Below are positions 52,424 to 61,876 of a stretch of 64,000 nucleotides of DNA, one piece after another; the first letter of the stretch is position 1, and every line of letters begins with the position of its first letter. This stretch comes from Fidelibacterota bacterium (GTDB taxonomy: Bacteria > Fidelibacterota > Marinisomatia > SCGC-AAA003-L08 > TS1B11): contig SCKJ01000002.1 in assembly GCA_004124875.1 (NCBI GenBank), positions 310,001 to 374,000 of the forward strand, read 5' to 3'. The notes under the pieces are model-generated. The model searched no databases. It saw nothing but the letters and a program-made list of their open reading frames with translations, and was not told the origin of the DNA. The position numbers and the translations under genes were made by a program.

Positions 52424-55400
52424 ATGACGCATAGTGATTACATGCCCAATTACCCACGACTATCCGGCAGCCCCACCGAGGAATCGGAGCTCGAAATGAG
52501 GGCAAGGATCAATCCCGTATTACACAGGGCAGCCTATCAGGTTGCCACAGCCTTGACTCTGATCCTAATCTTTCTGGTTTTTGGCGGTTCAGACTGGGTT
52601 GGCGACAAACAGATTCACACCCTGATGGAAATTTCGGCCACTCTGCTGGCATTTATGGCAGGCACCGTTGCCCTGATCGGGTACTACGCCCGGAAAAACA
52701 ACATGATCCTATTCGTGGGCACAGCGATGCTGGGTGCCGCTTTCCTGGATGGCTATCATACGATTGTAACTTCCACTTTCTTCGACGCCTACTTTCCCTC
52801 TCCGCCTCCCTCACTGATTCCGTGGAGTTGGAATGCCTCGCGGACATTGCTGTCGATCCTCATGTTAGGGAGCTTGGTTGCGTGGCGGCGGGAACAGCGC
52901 CTGGGAGCTGCTGGCCGCATCAAAGAGCAATCGATTTACCTGGCTGTGGGAGGATTGACTCTCGCTTCATTTCTCTTTTTTGCCTTTGTGCCCCTGCCCA
53001 GAGCCTACTACCCTGAGCTCGTTTTCGGACGGCCGGAGGAGTTTGTATCAGCGACTATTTTCCTCGTTGCCCTGATTGGCTATTTATCCAGCGGGGAATG
53101 GAAGAAAAACTCCCTGGTGCAATGGTTGATCCTGTCACTTACTATCGGTTTCTTTGCTCAAGCCCTGTTTATGCCTTTTTCTTTCAAACTGTTCGACTGG
53201 ATGTTCGATGCGGCGCATATGCTGAAACTGGCCAGCTATGTTGTCGTACTGGCCGGGCTTTATATTGATATCAGCGATACCTACAAAGCCTCTGAAAAAT
53301 CAGGACAGAAAATCGACCGCGACGCCTTCGAAACACAGAAAATCACAGCGGAGTTCCGGGCCATATTCGAGAACATGGTGGATGGATTGATCACCATGGA
53401 CGACCGGGGAACTATCGTCAGTTTTAATCCGGCAGCGGAGCAACACTTCGGATACCGGGCAGAGGAAGTTATCGGCCAGAATTTTAAGATGCTCATGCCT
53501 GAGCCTGACCGCGGCGAGCACGACGTCCGCCTTAGCAACCCTGCCGATTCGGGGATTAAGGAAATCGTCGGCATCGGACGGGAGGTCACCGGCTTGCACA
53601 AGGACGGCTCGGTTTTCCCGATAGACCTGTCAGTCTCTGAGAGTGAATTTCAGGATGAGATGATATACACCGGCATTGTGCGCGACCTCTCAGAAAGGAA
53701 GCGATCCGAGGATGCTATCCGACTGCGAGATGCCTCGCTCCTTTCATCTCAAAGCGCCATGATCATCATTGATCTTGATGGGATTATCACTTTCGCAAAT
53801 CCGGCGTTTATGAAAATGTGGGGATTTGCGGATCGGCTCAGCATATTGGGCAAGTCCCTCACTGACTTTTTCTACGAATGGCAGGACATGGAAAACGCGC
53901 TTTCTAAGACAATCCAGGAAGGGGAATGGGGGGGGAAATTGTTCGCCAGGAAGCTCGACGGTACTCCCATACTCGTCCTGGGCACATCGAGCAAAGTTGT
54001 GATTTCAGATGGTGAAGTGGCTGCAATGACCTTCTCCTTTACCGACATCACGCAATCCAAGCAGTATGAAGAAGCATTGGTTACTGCGAGGGAGAAAGCA
54101 GAACGGGCTGACCGGGCAAAAAGCACATTCCTGGCCAATATGAGCCATGAGCTGCGCACTCCTCTCAACGCTATTATTGGCTACAGTGAGATGCTGGAGG
54201 AAGATGCCAGGGAGCAGGGCCTGGACGATATGGCATCGGATCTTCAAAAAATCCACGGTTCGGGTAAGAATCTCGTCGCGCTCATCAACGATATTCTCGA
54301 TATCTCCAAGATTGAAGCAGGTCGTATGGACCTGTTCCTTGACAACTTTGAACCGGTTGACCTGATTCACGAGGTTGAATCAACTATCCTTCCCTTGGCC
54401 GAAAAAAATGGCAACACATTCTCAATTTATCAGATCACCGATCTGGGAAACGCTCATGGTGACCAGACGAAGGTAAGCCAAGTGCTTTATAATCTACTCT
54501 CAAACGCCTGCAAGTTTACGAAGGACGGGCAGATCACATTAACCGCTGAGCGTGTTCTTCTGGATGGCATCTACTTCTTCAGGTTCGTAGTGTCCGATAC
54601 GGGTATCGGCATCCGACCAGAGGACTTGGGCAAGTTATTCAGGTCATTCTTCCAAGCCGATGAAACTACAACTCGCAATTACGGCGGGACCGGTCTCGGC
54701 CTCGTTCTTTCAAAACAATTCTGTGAAATGATGGGAGGCAGGATTTCCGTTCAGAGTCAACCCGGCGAGGGGTCGGTTTTTACGGTAGAAATTCCTGTCG
54801 ATCTGCGCATCACCGGAACCCGTCCAAGCCAATTTACCAGTCGTGAAGTTGAAGCAACCATCCCCGCTGAGCCCGTGGGTGATGTGCAACAGTACAATGT
54901 TCTCGTCATTGATGACGACCCTGTGGCCAGAGAATTGTTATCACGCGATATCGCCTCTATCGGGATTGGAGTCATTACTGCCAGCGATGGGGAGACAGGC
55001 CTCAGATTGGCAAGAGAGTACCAGCCGGTAGCCATCACTCTTGATGTAATCATGCCGGGAATGAACGGCTGGGAAGTCCTGGCCCAGTTGAAAGCGGATC
55101 CTGAGCTTGAGCACATTCCGGTCATCATGACCACCATCTTCGAGAACAAGAAAATCGGTTTTAGTCTGGGTGCTTCCGAATACCTGATTAAACCGATAGA
55201 CAGGCAGCATCTACAATCAATAATGGAGAGGTATAAGCCGGAGAATGAAAAAAGGTCGGTTTTGATTGTGGATGATGATGAAGACCTCTGGGCATTTTAT
55301 AAGAGTACCCTCGCGTTGGCTGGCTGGGATGCATACCTGGCGGAAAATGGCCTTAGGGCCCTGGAGATGCTGGAGCAGACAATTCCTGATGTCGTTATCC

Positions 55401-55627
55401 TCGATCTGATGATGCCTGAAATGGACGGTTTCGAGGTCGCTGCGAAGTTAAGAAACAGGGAGGAGTGGCGATCAATACCTGTGATCGTGTTAACCGGCAA
55501 AGATCTTACCCAGGAAGAGCGCAACGAGTTAAACGGAGGCATCGAAGCTTTTTTGGCAAAGGGCGATGAGGGGATCGCCGATACCTTGCGATCGGTCATT
55601 GAGCGCACCAGGGGCGGCATCAGGTAG
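52424..55627 (+). CDS. hybrid sensor histidine kinase: MASE3-like membrane sensor, two PAS, HisKA, HATPase, two receiver domains
   Basis: A 1067-residue kinase. Residues ~35-285 hold about eight membrane helices with HTLMEISATLLAFMAG and FLDGYHTIV, which resembles the MASE3 sensor domain. PAS 1 (~305-425) is FixL-like (NMVDGLITMDDRG, GREVTGLHKDGSVFPIDLS) and PAS 2 covers ~435-545. The HisKA phospho-acceptor is His575 in MSHELRTPLN. The ATPase has SNACKF, DTGIGI and GGTGLGL. Receiver 1 has Asp874 (LDVIMP) and receiver 2 Asp994 (LDLMMP). The design is a phosphorelay kinase that senses a membrane or redox signal. The response regulator and second kinase genes follow directly. Confidence 0.92.
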   Translation: MTHSDYMPNYPRLSGSPTEESELEMRARINPVLHRAAYQVATALTLILIFLVFGGSDWVGDKQIHTLMEISATLLAFMAGTVALIGYYARKNNMILFVGTAMLGAAFLDGYHTIVTSTFFDAYFPSPPPSLIPWSWNASRTLLSILMLGSLVAWRREQRLGAAGRIKEQSIYLAVGGLTLASFLFFAFVPLPRAYYPELVFGRPEEFVSATIFLVALIGYLSSGEWKKNSLVQWLILSLTIGFFAQALFMPFSFKLFDWMFDAAHMLKLASYVVVLAGLYIDISDTYKASEKSGQKIDRDAFETQKITAEFRAIFENMVDGLITMDDRGTIVSFNPAAEQHFGYRAEEVIGQNFKMLMPEPDRGEHDVRLSNPADSGIKEIVGIGREVTGLHKDGSVFPIDLSVSESEFQDEMIYTGIVRDLSERKRSEDAIRLRDASLLSSQSAMIIIDLDGIITFANPAFMKMWGFADRLSILGKSLTDFFYEWQDMENALSKTIQEGEWGGKLFARKLDGTPILVLGTSSKVVISDGEVAAMTFSFTDITQSKQYEEALVTAREKAERADRAKSTFLANMSHELRTPLNAIIGYSEMLEEDAREQGLDDMASDLQKIHGSGKNLVALINDILDISKIEAGRMDLFLDNFEPVDLIHEVESTILPLAEKNGNTFSIYQITDLGNAHGDQTKVSQVLYNLLSNACKFTKDGQITLTAERVLLDGIYFFRFVVSDTGIGIRPEDLGKLFRSFFQADETTTRNYGGTGLGLVLSKQFCEMMGGRISVQSQPGEGSVFTVEIPVDLRITGTRPSQFTSREVEATIPAEPVGDVQQYNVLVIDDDPVARELLSRDIASIGIGVITASDGETGLRLAREYQPVAITLDVIMPGMNGWEVLAQLKADPELEHIPVIMTTIFENKKIGFSLGASEYLIKPIDRQHLQSIMERYKPENEKRSVLIVDDDEDLWAFYKSTLALAGWDAYLAENGLRALEMLEQTIPDVVILDLMMPEMDGFEVAAKLRNREEWRSIPVIVLTGKDLTQEERNELNGGIEAFLAKGDEGIADTLRSVIERTRGGIR

Positions 55628-55652
55628 GATATGGAGGATCAAGAACGCGCGT

Positions 55653-56024
55653 ATGGCAACCATCTTATTAGTTGAGGATAATGAACTGAACAGGGATATG
55701 CTTGCCCGGCGGCTGGCTCGTAAGGCCTACGTAGTAGATATTGCAGAAAACGGTAAATCGGCCCTCGAAGCGGTTGCTCTGGACAGGCCTGACATCATAC
55801 TACTGGATATGAGTATTCCGGTAATCGACGGCTGGGTGGTAACCAAGCAGTTGAAGGCCGATCCCGAGACTGCTCATATTCCCATCATTGCCCTGACTGC
55901 CCATGCAATGACAGAAGACCGGCGAAAAGCCCTGGAAGCAGGCTGTGATGAATATGTAAGCAAACCGGTAGACTTTTCAGAATTGCTTGAGAAAATTGAA
56001 TCCTTATTGGGAGACAGAACTTAA
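55653..56024 (+). CDS. single-domain response regulator (CheY/DivK-like)
   Basis: A 123-residue receiver domain from the ATG at 55653; the frame is open 29 codons further 5' but that part overlaps the kinase gene and has no receiver sequence. The phospho-accepting Asp52 is in IILLDMSIP, the acidic pair is ED at 8-9, Thr is in ALTAHAM and Lys in SKPVDFSELL. There is no output domain, so it shuttles phosphate or controls a partner by binding, like DivK. Its TAA shares one base with the ATG of the next kinase gene, and GGAGG is ~15 bases upstream. The three genes therefore form one operon. Confidence 0.92.
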   Translation: MATILLVEDNELNRDMLARRLARKAYVVDIAENGKSALEAVALDRPDIILLDMSIPVIDGWVVTKQLKADPETAHIPIIALTAHAMTEDRRKALEAGCDEYVSKPVDFSELLEKIESLLGDRT

Positions 56025-58519
56025 TGATTCGGGAAAGCGGACTTGGGACGATCCTAATTGTTGATAGCGACAGGAGCACTCTTAAGATCCTGGAGAAGTA
56101 TCTGCAACAACAAAACTTTCAGACGCTATGTGCCGCGGATGGTCAACTCGCCCTCAAATACATTAGTGACGGTAGTGTCGATCTTGTTCTGTTGGATATA
56201 GAAATGCCACAGATGAGTGGCCATGAAATTCTCGAAGCAATTCGTCGGGATCATCCAGCAGTGGAATTGCCCGTCATTATGGTTACCCCAAGGGATGAAG
56301 CATCGGATATTCTGAGAAGTTTCGATCTTGGCGCCAACGACCATGTCGTAAAGCCATTTATTTTCCCCGTGTTGGCGGCAAGGATAAAGACGCAGTTGGT
56401 TTTAAGAGGCGCCGTCGCCAGGTTACGGGCAAATGGAGCCCGGCCGGCCACGCACTTGGAGAAAAAGTCACCGGAGATAGCCCATACTCAACGCTCAATG
56501 GCTGAAGAGGGCAGGATACTGGTCGTCGATGATAACGAGGATAATCGGGCGATTATTTGTCGCAGACTGGAAACAAAGGGCTACGAAGCGATTCCTGCTG
56601 AGAGCGGAGAACAAGCCTTGCAAATGCTTGAAATGGACCAGTATGATCTTGTCATTCTCGACATCATGATGCCAGGCATGGATGGCACTGAGGTTCTGCA
56701 GATTATCCGTGAGAAGTATAGCTCCTCTGAATTGCCGGTTGTCGTGGCAAGCGCTAATACCGAGAGAGATGTCATGATTGAGTTTCTCAATAATGGCGCC
56801 AACGACTTTATAACCAAGCCCATTGATGCTGCCGTCATGAACGCTCGCGTCGAAACCCTGATTGCTTACCGGCGCAGCTGGAATGAGATACAGGAATCCC
56901 GGGATATTCTTGATAAGATTGCAAGTGATCGGACCAGTGAGCTGGAAAAGGCAAATGCGGCCCTTAAAAAGGAAATAAAAGAGCATCTTGAACTGCAGGC
57001 AAAACTGGAGATCAGCGAAGCAAAATATAAGAGCTTGTTTGAAGACTCAAGGGATGTCATTTATATCACGCAGTTCGATGGTACAACTTTGGATATGAAC
57101 GAGTCTGGTTTGGCTCTCTTCGGGTACTCTAGAGATGAATTGGCACAACTCAATGACAGGGAACTCTACAACGATGCAGGTGATAGAGATAACTTGTTTA
57201 AAAATATTCTCAAAGATGGATTCTTGCGTGACTATGAAGTTAGTATGCGCAAAAAGGATGGGACCCCTATTACCTGTCTGATAACAGCGACTTTGAGAAA
57301 AGATTCTGATGGCGAGGCTATCGGCGTCCAGGGAATCTTGAGAGACATTACTGAAAAACGGAATCTTGAAAACCAGCTTCTCCAAGCTCAGAAAATGGAA
57401 GCGATGGGGCACTTGACAGCGGGCATAGCCCATGATTTCAATAATGTATTGGCTGTCATTCATGGCGCCCAACAACTTTTGGCGATGAAGATCAATGGCA
57501 GTGGTGATGGAAGCTATCTCTCACTCATTTCTAAGGCGGTGAAGCGAGGGCAGTCAATTACCAACCGGATGCTCACTTTCAGCCGCAAGAAGGAGCCGGA
57601 TTATCAGATAGTATCTATCATGGCTGCGCTTGATGACACCCGGGGAATTGCTCGGCATTCGCTGCCCAAGACAGTCTCTATCGATATTGAAGAGTTCACC
57701 GGTGAGGATCTAATAAAAGCTGATAAGGAGCAGCTCAATCTAGTCTTACTTAATTTGGTTATTAATGCGTCCGATGCCTTGCCCGATGGAGGCCAGGTAA
57801 TTTTAGGAGTACACGAGGCAAGCGACGAAGAGGTCAAAAAGCACACCCAGGATGCAGGAACAGGCTATTTATGCGTCACCGTAGCAGATAATGGCGAGGG
57901 TATGGATCAACAGACACAGGAAAACATTTTCAGTCCGTTTTTCACCACAAAAGAAGCCGGCAAGGGGACCGGTCTGGGATTATCAATCGTCTATACCATC
58001 GTTCAAAATCATCAAGGTTGGATTGAAGTTGATAGTCGACCCGGAAAGGGAACCACGTTCACTATCGGTTTCCCCAAAATTGAACTGAATCGGCCTGAAA
58101 TTGCGAGTAGCGTGGACGATCTCAACCTTAGATCGGGCCAAGGTCAAACGATCCTGATTGTAGATGATGAACCGGAATTGGTTGACATGATGACCGAAAT
58201 ATTGACGAAAGCGAATTATAAAACCATGAGTGCGGCTAACGGAAAGCAGGCCCTTGAACTCTATATGAAAAACATGGACCGACTGGATCTTATCGTTGCC
58301 GATCTCGATATGCCAGTTATGGCCGGAACCGAGTTCATTAAGAAAGTTGGAGACGTTTCACCTAACATCCCGATTATTGTCTGCTCCGGCTATCTGGAAG
58401 AGAACGAATTTGAATCACTGAATGATCAGCAAGTTTTGGCCATTTTAATAAAACCAGTCAACTATAATGATCTCCTTGAAGCAATCCGCAAAGCGCTGAT
58501 ACCCCCATCAGCATCATAA
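56024..58519 (+). CDS. soluble hybrid histidine kinase: REC-REC-coiled coil-PAS-HisKA-HATPase-REC
   Basis: An 831-residue cytosolic protein without membrane helices. Receiver 1 (~5-125, Asp58 in LLDIEMP) and receiver 2 (~160-280, Asp213 in ILDIMMP) are followed by a coiled coil (~285-335). A PAS domain (~335-445) leads to the HisKA domain with His470 in GIAHDFNNVLAVI, the NtrB-like subtype. The ATPase has NLVINASDA, DNGEGM and GKGTGLGL. A C-terminal receiver has Asp760 in VADLDMP. With two receivers in front it can take phosphate from the first kinase or the small regulator. No DNA-binding output is encoded in this operon. Confidence 0.92.
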   Translation: MIRESGLGTILIVDSDRSTLKILEKYLQQQNFQTLCAADGQLALKYISDGSVDLVLLDIEMPQMSGHEILEAIRRDHPAVELPVIMVTPRDEASDILRSFDLGANDHVVKPFIFPVLAARIKTQLVLRGAVARLRANGARPATHLEKKSPEIAHTQRSMAEEGRILVVDDNEDNRAIICRRLETKGYEAIPAESGEQALQMLEMDQYDLVILDIMMPGMDGTEVLQIIREKYSSSELPVVVASANTERDVMIEFLNNGANDFITKPIDAAVMNARVETLIAYRRSWNEIQESRDILDKIASDRTSELEKANAALKKEIKEHLELQAKLEISEAKYKSLFEDSRDVIYITQFDGTTLDMNESGLALFGYSRDELAQLNDRELYNDAGDRDNLFKNILKDGFLRDYEVSMRKKDGTPITCLITATLRKDSDGEAIGVQGILRDITEKRNLENQLLQAQKMEAMGHLTAGIAHDFNNVLAVIHGAQQLLAMKINGSGDGSYLSLISKAVKRGQSITNRMLTFSRKKEPDYQIVSIMAALDDTRGIARHSLPKTVSIDIEEFTGEDLIKADKEQLNLVLLNLVINASDALPDGGQVILGVHEASDEEVKKHTQDAGTGYLCVTVADNGEGMDQQTQENIFSPFFTTKEAGKGTGLGLSIVYTIVQNHQGWIEVDSRPGKGTTFTIGFPKIELNRPEIASSVDDLNLRSGQGQTILIVDDEPELVDMMTEILTKANYKTMSAANGKQALELYMKNMDRLDLIVADLDMPVMAGTEFIKKVGDVSPNIPIIVCSGYLEENEFESLNDQQVLAILIKPVNYNDLLEAIRKALIPPSAS

Positions 58520-58737
58520 GCAACAGAGGTTGCCAACCAACTGATCCGAGTCTTGCTCTCAAGTGAGAAAATTTAAAATGGATATCCCTGGCTTTAAATA
58601 ATGAGGAGGGATATTCCCCTCGATCCCGAACTATGGAACGCTGATTACTGAGGTCGGCGGCCAGTGTGATAATCTAAGGCGTTCAGGGAGATCGTGATCC
58701 AACTCGGCCTCAAAGGACACCGATTTCACAATCTCCC

Positions 58738-59007
58738 TCATACCTTTTGTGTCCATACCCGGCTGCCCAATTTGTAGTAAAATACATCCCGGCTTCCAAC
58801 CATTGATCGGACTGCTTGCTCAGTAAAATTAAAACGACTTGCTGCAGACTTGATAGATAGATACTCGGGAGGCTTAGTTTGTTTGATTTCCTCTCGTTGA
58901 TTTTTGATGACATTCAGTTGCTCACAGATGAAACGAAGTTGTTTATCCGTGCCCGTAATCTGGTCAGAAGTGGTCACCATAGGACATTTTACTCCCCCAT
59001 TTTCCAT
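58738..59007 (-). CDS. small helix-turn-helix (excisionase/MerR-fold-like) protein
   Basis: About 89 residues from the ATG at 59007; a TTG at 59037 or the ATG at 58980 (GGGGGAG 11 bases upstream) are alternatives. The first half is a charged helix (LRFICEQLNVIKNQREEI). The second half, EYLSIKSAASRFNFTEQAVR followed by YYKLGSRVW, fits the excisionase-type HTH (xxLxxxEAAxxLxxSxxTVR...YKxGxR). The family normally continues for about ten more residues, so the C-terminus may be clipped. Such proteins are often DNA-binding partners of integrases or plasmid/phage regulators, but no integrase is in the window. Confidence 0.5.
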   Translation of the reverse strand: MENGGVKCPMVTTSDQITGTDKQLRFICEQLNVIKNQREEIKQTKPPEYLSIKSAASRFNFTEQAVRSMVGSRDVFYYKLGSRVWTQKV

Positions 59008-59156
59008 ACTCTTTTTCAGTTTCACGACGAGACCCAAATGATCTGAAAATCCATGCTCGGCAGTTCAATGCCGTCCCGAGCCACAAGAATAGTCGGCAGT
59101 AGCAGTGGCAGTTGGCGAGAATGGGATTGGAACTGCCAACTGGTTTCCACTCCCCC

Positions 59157-59996
59157 CTATTTCAGCAGCACCATTTTGCGGGTGATGATTTTGCCATCGG
59201 CAGAGAAGACGGCAAAGTAGATGCCTGAGGCAAGATTCTGTCCAGCTCCGTCCCTGCCGTCCCAGCCGATCTCATGACGGCCCATATCCATCCAGCCCTG
59301 AACCAGCGTCACGACCTCCTGCCCCAGCAGATTATACACCTTCAGCGAGCCCCTGGCAGGATGCGGGAGCGCATACCTCAGAGTCGTGTTCGGGTTAAAG
59401 GGGTTGGGATAGTTCTGGGCCAGGGCGAAGGCTTCAGGCAAACCCGACAAGATTTCTTCCACCGCGCCGGCCACAAACTGCTCGTCTCCTGCGACCACGT
59501 TGAGCCGCCGGGGGAACGCCTCCGTGTACCTTGTCAGCACGATCTCGCCCTCCTCGCCAAGAACGTGTTGCTCTCGGGTAACCTGATCGACCAACACCCG
59601 CGTTAAGCCATCCTTGGCGCTCGAGTCGAGCCTGTAGCGCAGGGTGACGGGGCTCTGCTCATCCTGGCTGCGGATGGCCAGGTTCCAGACGCCATTATCA
59701 AGATCATCGCCCCGCAAATCTGTCGTCCTGGGAGTGTAAGTATCGCTCCACAGCTCGTTTTCCATCGTCATCGACAGGTAGCCCTCAACGAAAGGCAACT
59801 CCGGCTGGTCGCGCCGGTCGAGACCCTCTGCCGCCCCTGCAACGCGGCCGATGATGTTGCCGAAATCGACATAGTGCGCCCCTTCAACGGTGAAGGTTAG
59901 GGTCCAGCCTTGGGGAGCGGGCGGACTTTTCGCAATCGATTCGGGAAGCCCCTCCCCTCGGCACTTACCGTTGCCAGCCCTTTTGTCAGGGCAATA
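59157..59996 (-). pseudogene. 5'-truncated gene for a secreted protein with type IX sorting domain
   Basis: The frame is open for 279 codons from an in-frame stop at 59997-59999 but has no start codon with a signal peptide. It begins in mid-domain (WTLTFTVEGAHYVDFGNIIG, then GDDLDNGVWNLAIRSQDEQS). The C-terminal ~90 residues are a complete type IX (Por) sorting domain: FALAQNYPNPFNPNTTLRYA, VYNLLGQEVVTLV, ASGIYFAVFSADGK and the basic RKMVLL end. The cargo part is of unknown function. The upstream codons are rich in Gly/Arg/Lys and may be non-coding. An intact gene with an early frameshift cannot be excluded. Confidence 0.75.
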
Positions 59997-60055
59997 TTAT
60001 CTTTTTAATAAAACTCTTACCTGCTTGAACAGTTCAAATTGTTAGAGGTTTACTT

Positions 60056-61039
60056 TCATTCGTCCCCTGAACCGGGCAATCCAACGCCAGTCAATCTAAC
60101 CAATGAGTCCCAAGCGGCTGTTTGCAGATTTAGGTCAAATAGATGGGCTTCGGTTTGTACCTCTATCGGTCCCACCAATACGCGGGGAGGTGACGCCCAG
60201 AATTGCCCCGACGTTTCCGGCCCAAAGTTGCTTGCATCCAGGTAGCGCTTTGCGCCTGCCGGCAAAGGTCCCGCAATCTTGAACCAAGGGCCAACGACCT
60301 TCATAATTGGAATCAGCAGCCAACGCATTATGGCCGGCAGTTCGCGTGCGAAACTCGTCCCGGGGCTGCTGCCAGGCGACATGGCAACCACAACCATACC
60401 CTCAGGCAACTCACGCGCGAGGACTGCTACCCACCACGCCACCCAGATTTTGGCGTTGCTGTAGACGTTATTGAAATTGAAGGCTGGCTCTTCACCGCGC
60501 GCCACTGCGTCCATGGCAGCCTCGAGGCCGCCGCCTACTGCGGTCTGTATGGCACCATAATCATACAACATGTTGCTCATGCCGGGCATGGGCACACTCC
60601 CACGCGCGGCCTCCGAGCCTGCAATGACAATGTGGGCATCTGGCGTCAGCTTTCCTGCCTCAAGAAGTTTCATCGTGAGTACGTGATGGCCGAATAGGGT
60701 TGTCGCCAAGATTAGTTCTATACCATCACTCGTTCTTCTCAATGACTGTGCGCCAACCCCAGCGTTAAGCACCAGCAGATCGATATTTCCAGGCTGCTCA
60801 ATAAGATCTTGAGCTGCACGGATGGACGACTCAATTTCAGACACATCGACCGCAAGAATTTCAAATACGTCTTGTCCAGTTCTTTCAATAAGCTTCTCGC
60901 GGGCCGTGGCTGCTTTGTCCTCAGTCCGGCAGGCCAAAATTATGCGACCGTATCCGGCATCTGCCAGCTGAGCCGATGTCTCGAATCCGAGACCTGAATT
61001 AGCGCCGGTGACAAGGGCAGTTTGATGGGCATAAGTCAT
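60056..61039 (-). CDS. short-chain dehydrogenase/reductase
   Basis: A 327-residue NAD(P)-dependent oxidoreductase of the SDR superfamily. The cofactor motif TGANSGLG is at 11-18, NAG at 92-94, the catalytic Ser at 142 and the Tyr-x-x-x-Lys pair at 193-197 (YSNAK). The length and a long insertion between Ser and Tyr make it similar to retinol-dehydrogenase/protochlorophyllide-reductase-like SDRs. A hydrophobic stretch around 225-245 may bind the membrane or substrate. GGAGAG eight bases before the ATG supports the start. The substrate is unknown, and the gene lies alone downstream of the mer-type unit. Confidence 0.9.
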   Translation of the reverse strand: MTYAHQTALVTGANSGLGFETSAQLADAGYGRIILACRTEDKAATAREKLIERTGQDVFEILAVDVSEIESSIRAAQDLIEQPGNIDLLVLNAGVGAQSLRRTSDGIELILATTLFGHHVLTMKLLEAGKLTPDAHIVIAGSEAARGSVPMPGMSNMLYDYGAIQTAVGGGLEAAMDAVARGEEPAFNFNNVYSNAKIWVAWWVAVLARELPEGMVVVAMSPGSSPGTSFARELPAIMRWLLIPIMKVVGPWFKIAGPLPAGAKRYLDASNFGPETSGQFWASPPRVLVGPIEVQTEAHLFDLNLQTAAWDSLVRLTGVGLPGSGDE

Positions 61040-61432
61040 TTATTCGCTCTCCGTCGAATCAGATATTCTGCATATACAATTGGGAAATTGGACCTCAGTC
61101 ATTCCGCTTGAAACCTGTGATCTGAGACCCGTATTGCCCTATAATTTACTAGCTAAATCGTCCCCCGCGATGATATACGACCTAAAATGCCATTGCGCTG
61201 TCATCTATATCGAGTGGCATTATTTTTATAAAGGGGAATTTCATTCCCTTAATCTTTGTGTTGCTTGTTACGTTGGGAACAGGATGCCTAGAGGGCGCTT
61301 GGAGCGCGTGAAAGACGCTCGAATAGTTCCCTCGGCGCTGACAAGAAAAGCCCCTTTCGGCAAGAGACTTTTGCATGCCAATATGTGATCGGCATTCAAG
61401 ATAATTTCGGGGGGAGGGAAATTCAAGTACTC
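61040..61432. other. intergenic region downstream of the mer-type unit
   Basis: The 393 bases have open frames on both strands (102 codons plus, 105 minus) but neither shows a recognisable domain or good ribosome binding site. No merT, merP or merA sequence was seen here. Confidence 0.5.
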
Positions 61433-61876
61433 CTACCTGACCCCCAGCTCCGCCTGCAAGAATTCCTTGGCACCCGCATCGCCGGTGAATGATAGCCACA
61501 GGGGACCATTATTGGGCTCGATCTCCAGGTTGAATCCAAAGAAGCTGCAACATTTCTGCTCGAACGAAATGAACTCTGCCGCCACTTGAATCATAACAGC
61601 GTCCAGAGGCAGCCTGAGGGCGTAGCCGTTGGGCAGTTCCTTGATTTCCTGAATTTCCTGCATTACCTGCTGCCTCACCGTTGTATGGCGGACCCGCTGC
61701 GCGGCGTCCAGCGCCTGTTCGTCAATGGTGCAAGCCGGAAATGTTTCGATCATCGTTTTTGTGGTGGTCATGGGTGCCGTGTTCCTTATCTGGTTGTCGT
61801 CCACCATGCGGGGTACTATCCATCCGGCGCTGATCAATAACGCCGCTGGCACCCATATGCCGGATATAGTTTTCAT
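61433..61876 (-). CDS. mer-associated small membrane-anchored protein with Cys-Cys motif
   Basis: A 147-residue protein from the ATG at 61876, which overlaps the merR-type stop by four bases (ATGA). An N-terminal hydrophobic helix (~5-22) anchors or exports it. The C-terminal domain contains AAEFISFEQKCCSFFGFNLE and ends FTGDAGAKEFLQAEL. This matches a small conserved family with an E-x-x-C-C-x-F-F centre that I recall near mercury and other metal resistance genes; its exact role is not established. Metal binding by the vicinal Cys pair is an inference. It is the only gene apparently co-transcribed with the regulator. Confidence 0.65.
   Translation of the reverse strand: MKTISGIWVPAALLISAGWIVPRMVDDNQIRNTAPMTTTKTMIETFPACTIDEQALDAAQRVRHTTVRQQVMQEIQEIKELPNGYALRLPLDAVMIQVAAEFISFEQKCCSFFGFNLEIEPNNGPLWLSFTGDAGAKEFLQAELGVR

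Noticed and set aside
59109-59141. inverted repeat CAGTTGGC/GCCAACTG after the type IX gene
   Set aside because: It has a 17-base loop and no T-run on the minus strand, so it is not convincing as a terminator.
61080-61388. 102-codon plus-strand frame between the SDR and mer-type genes
   Set aside because: A second frame of similar length on the other strand competes with it, and neither shows motifs, so coding cannot be supported.
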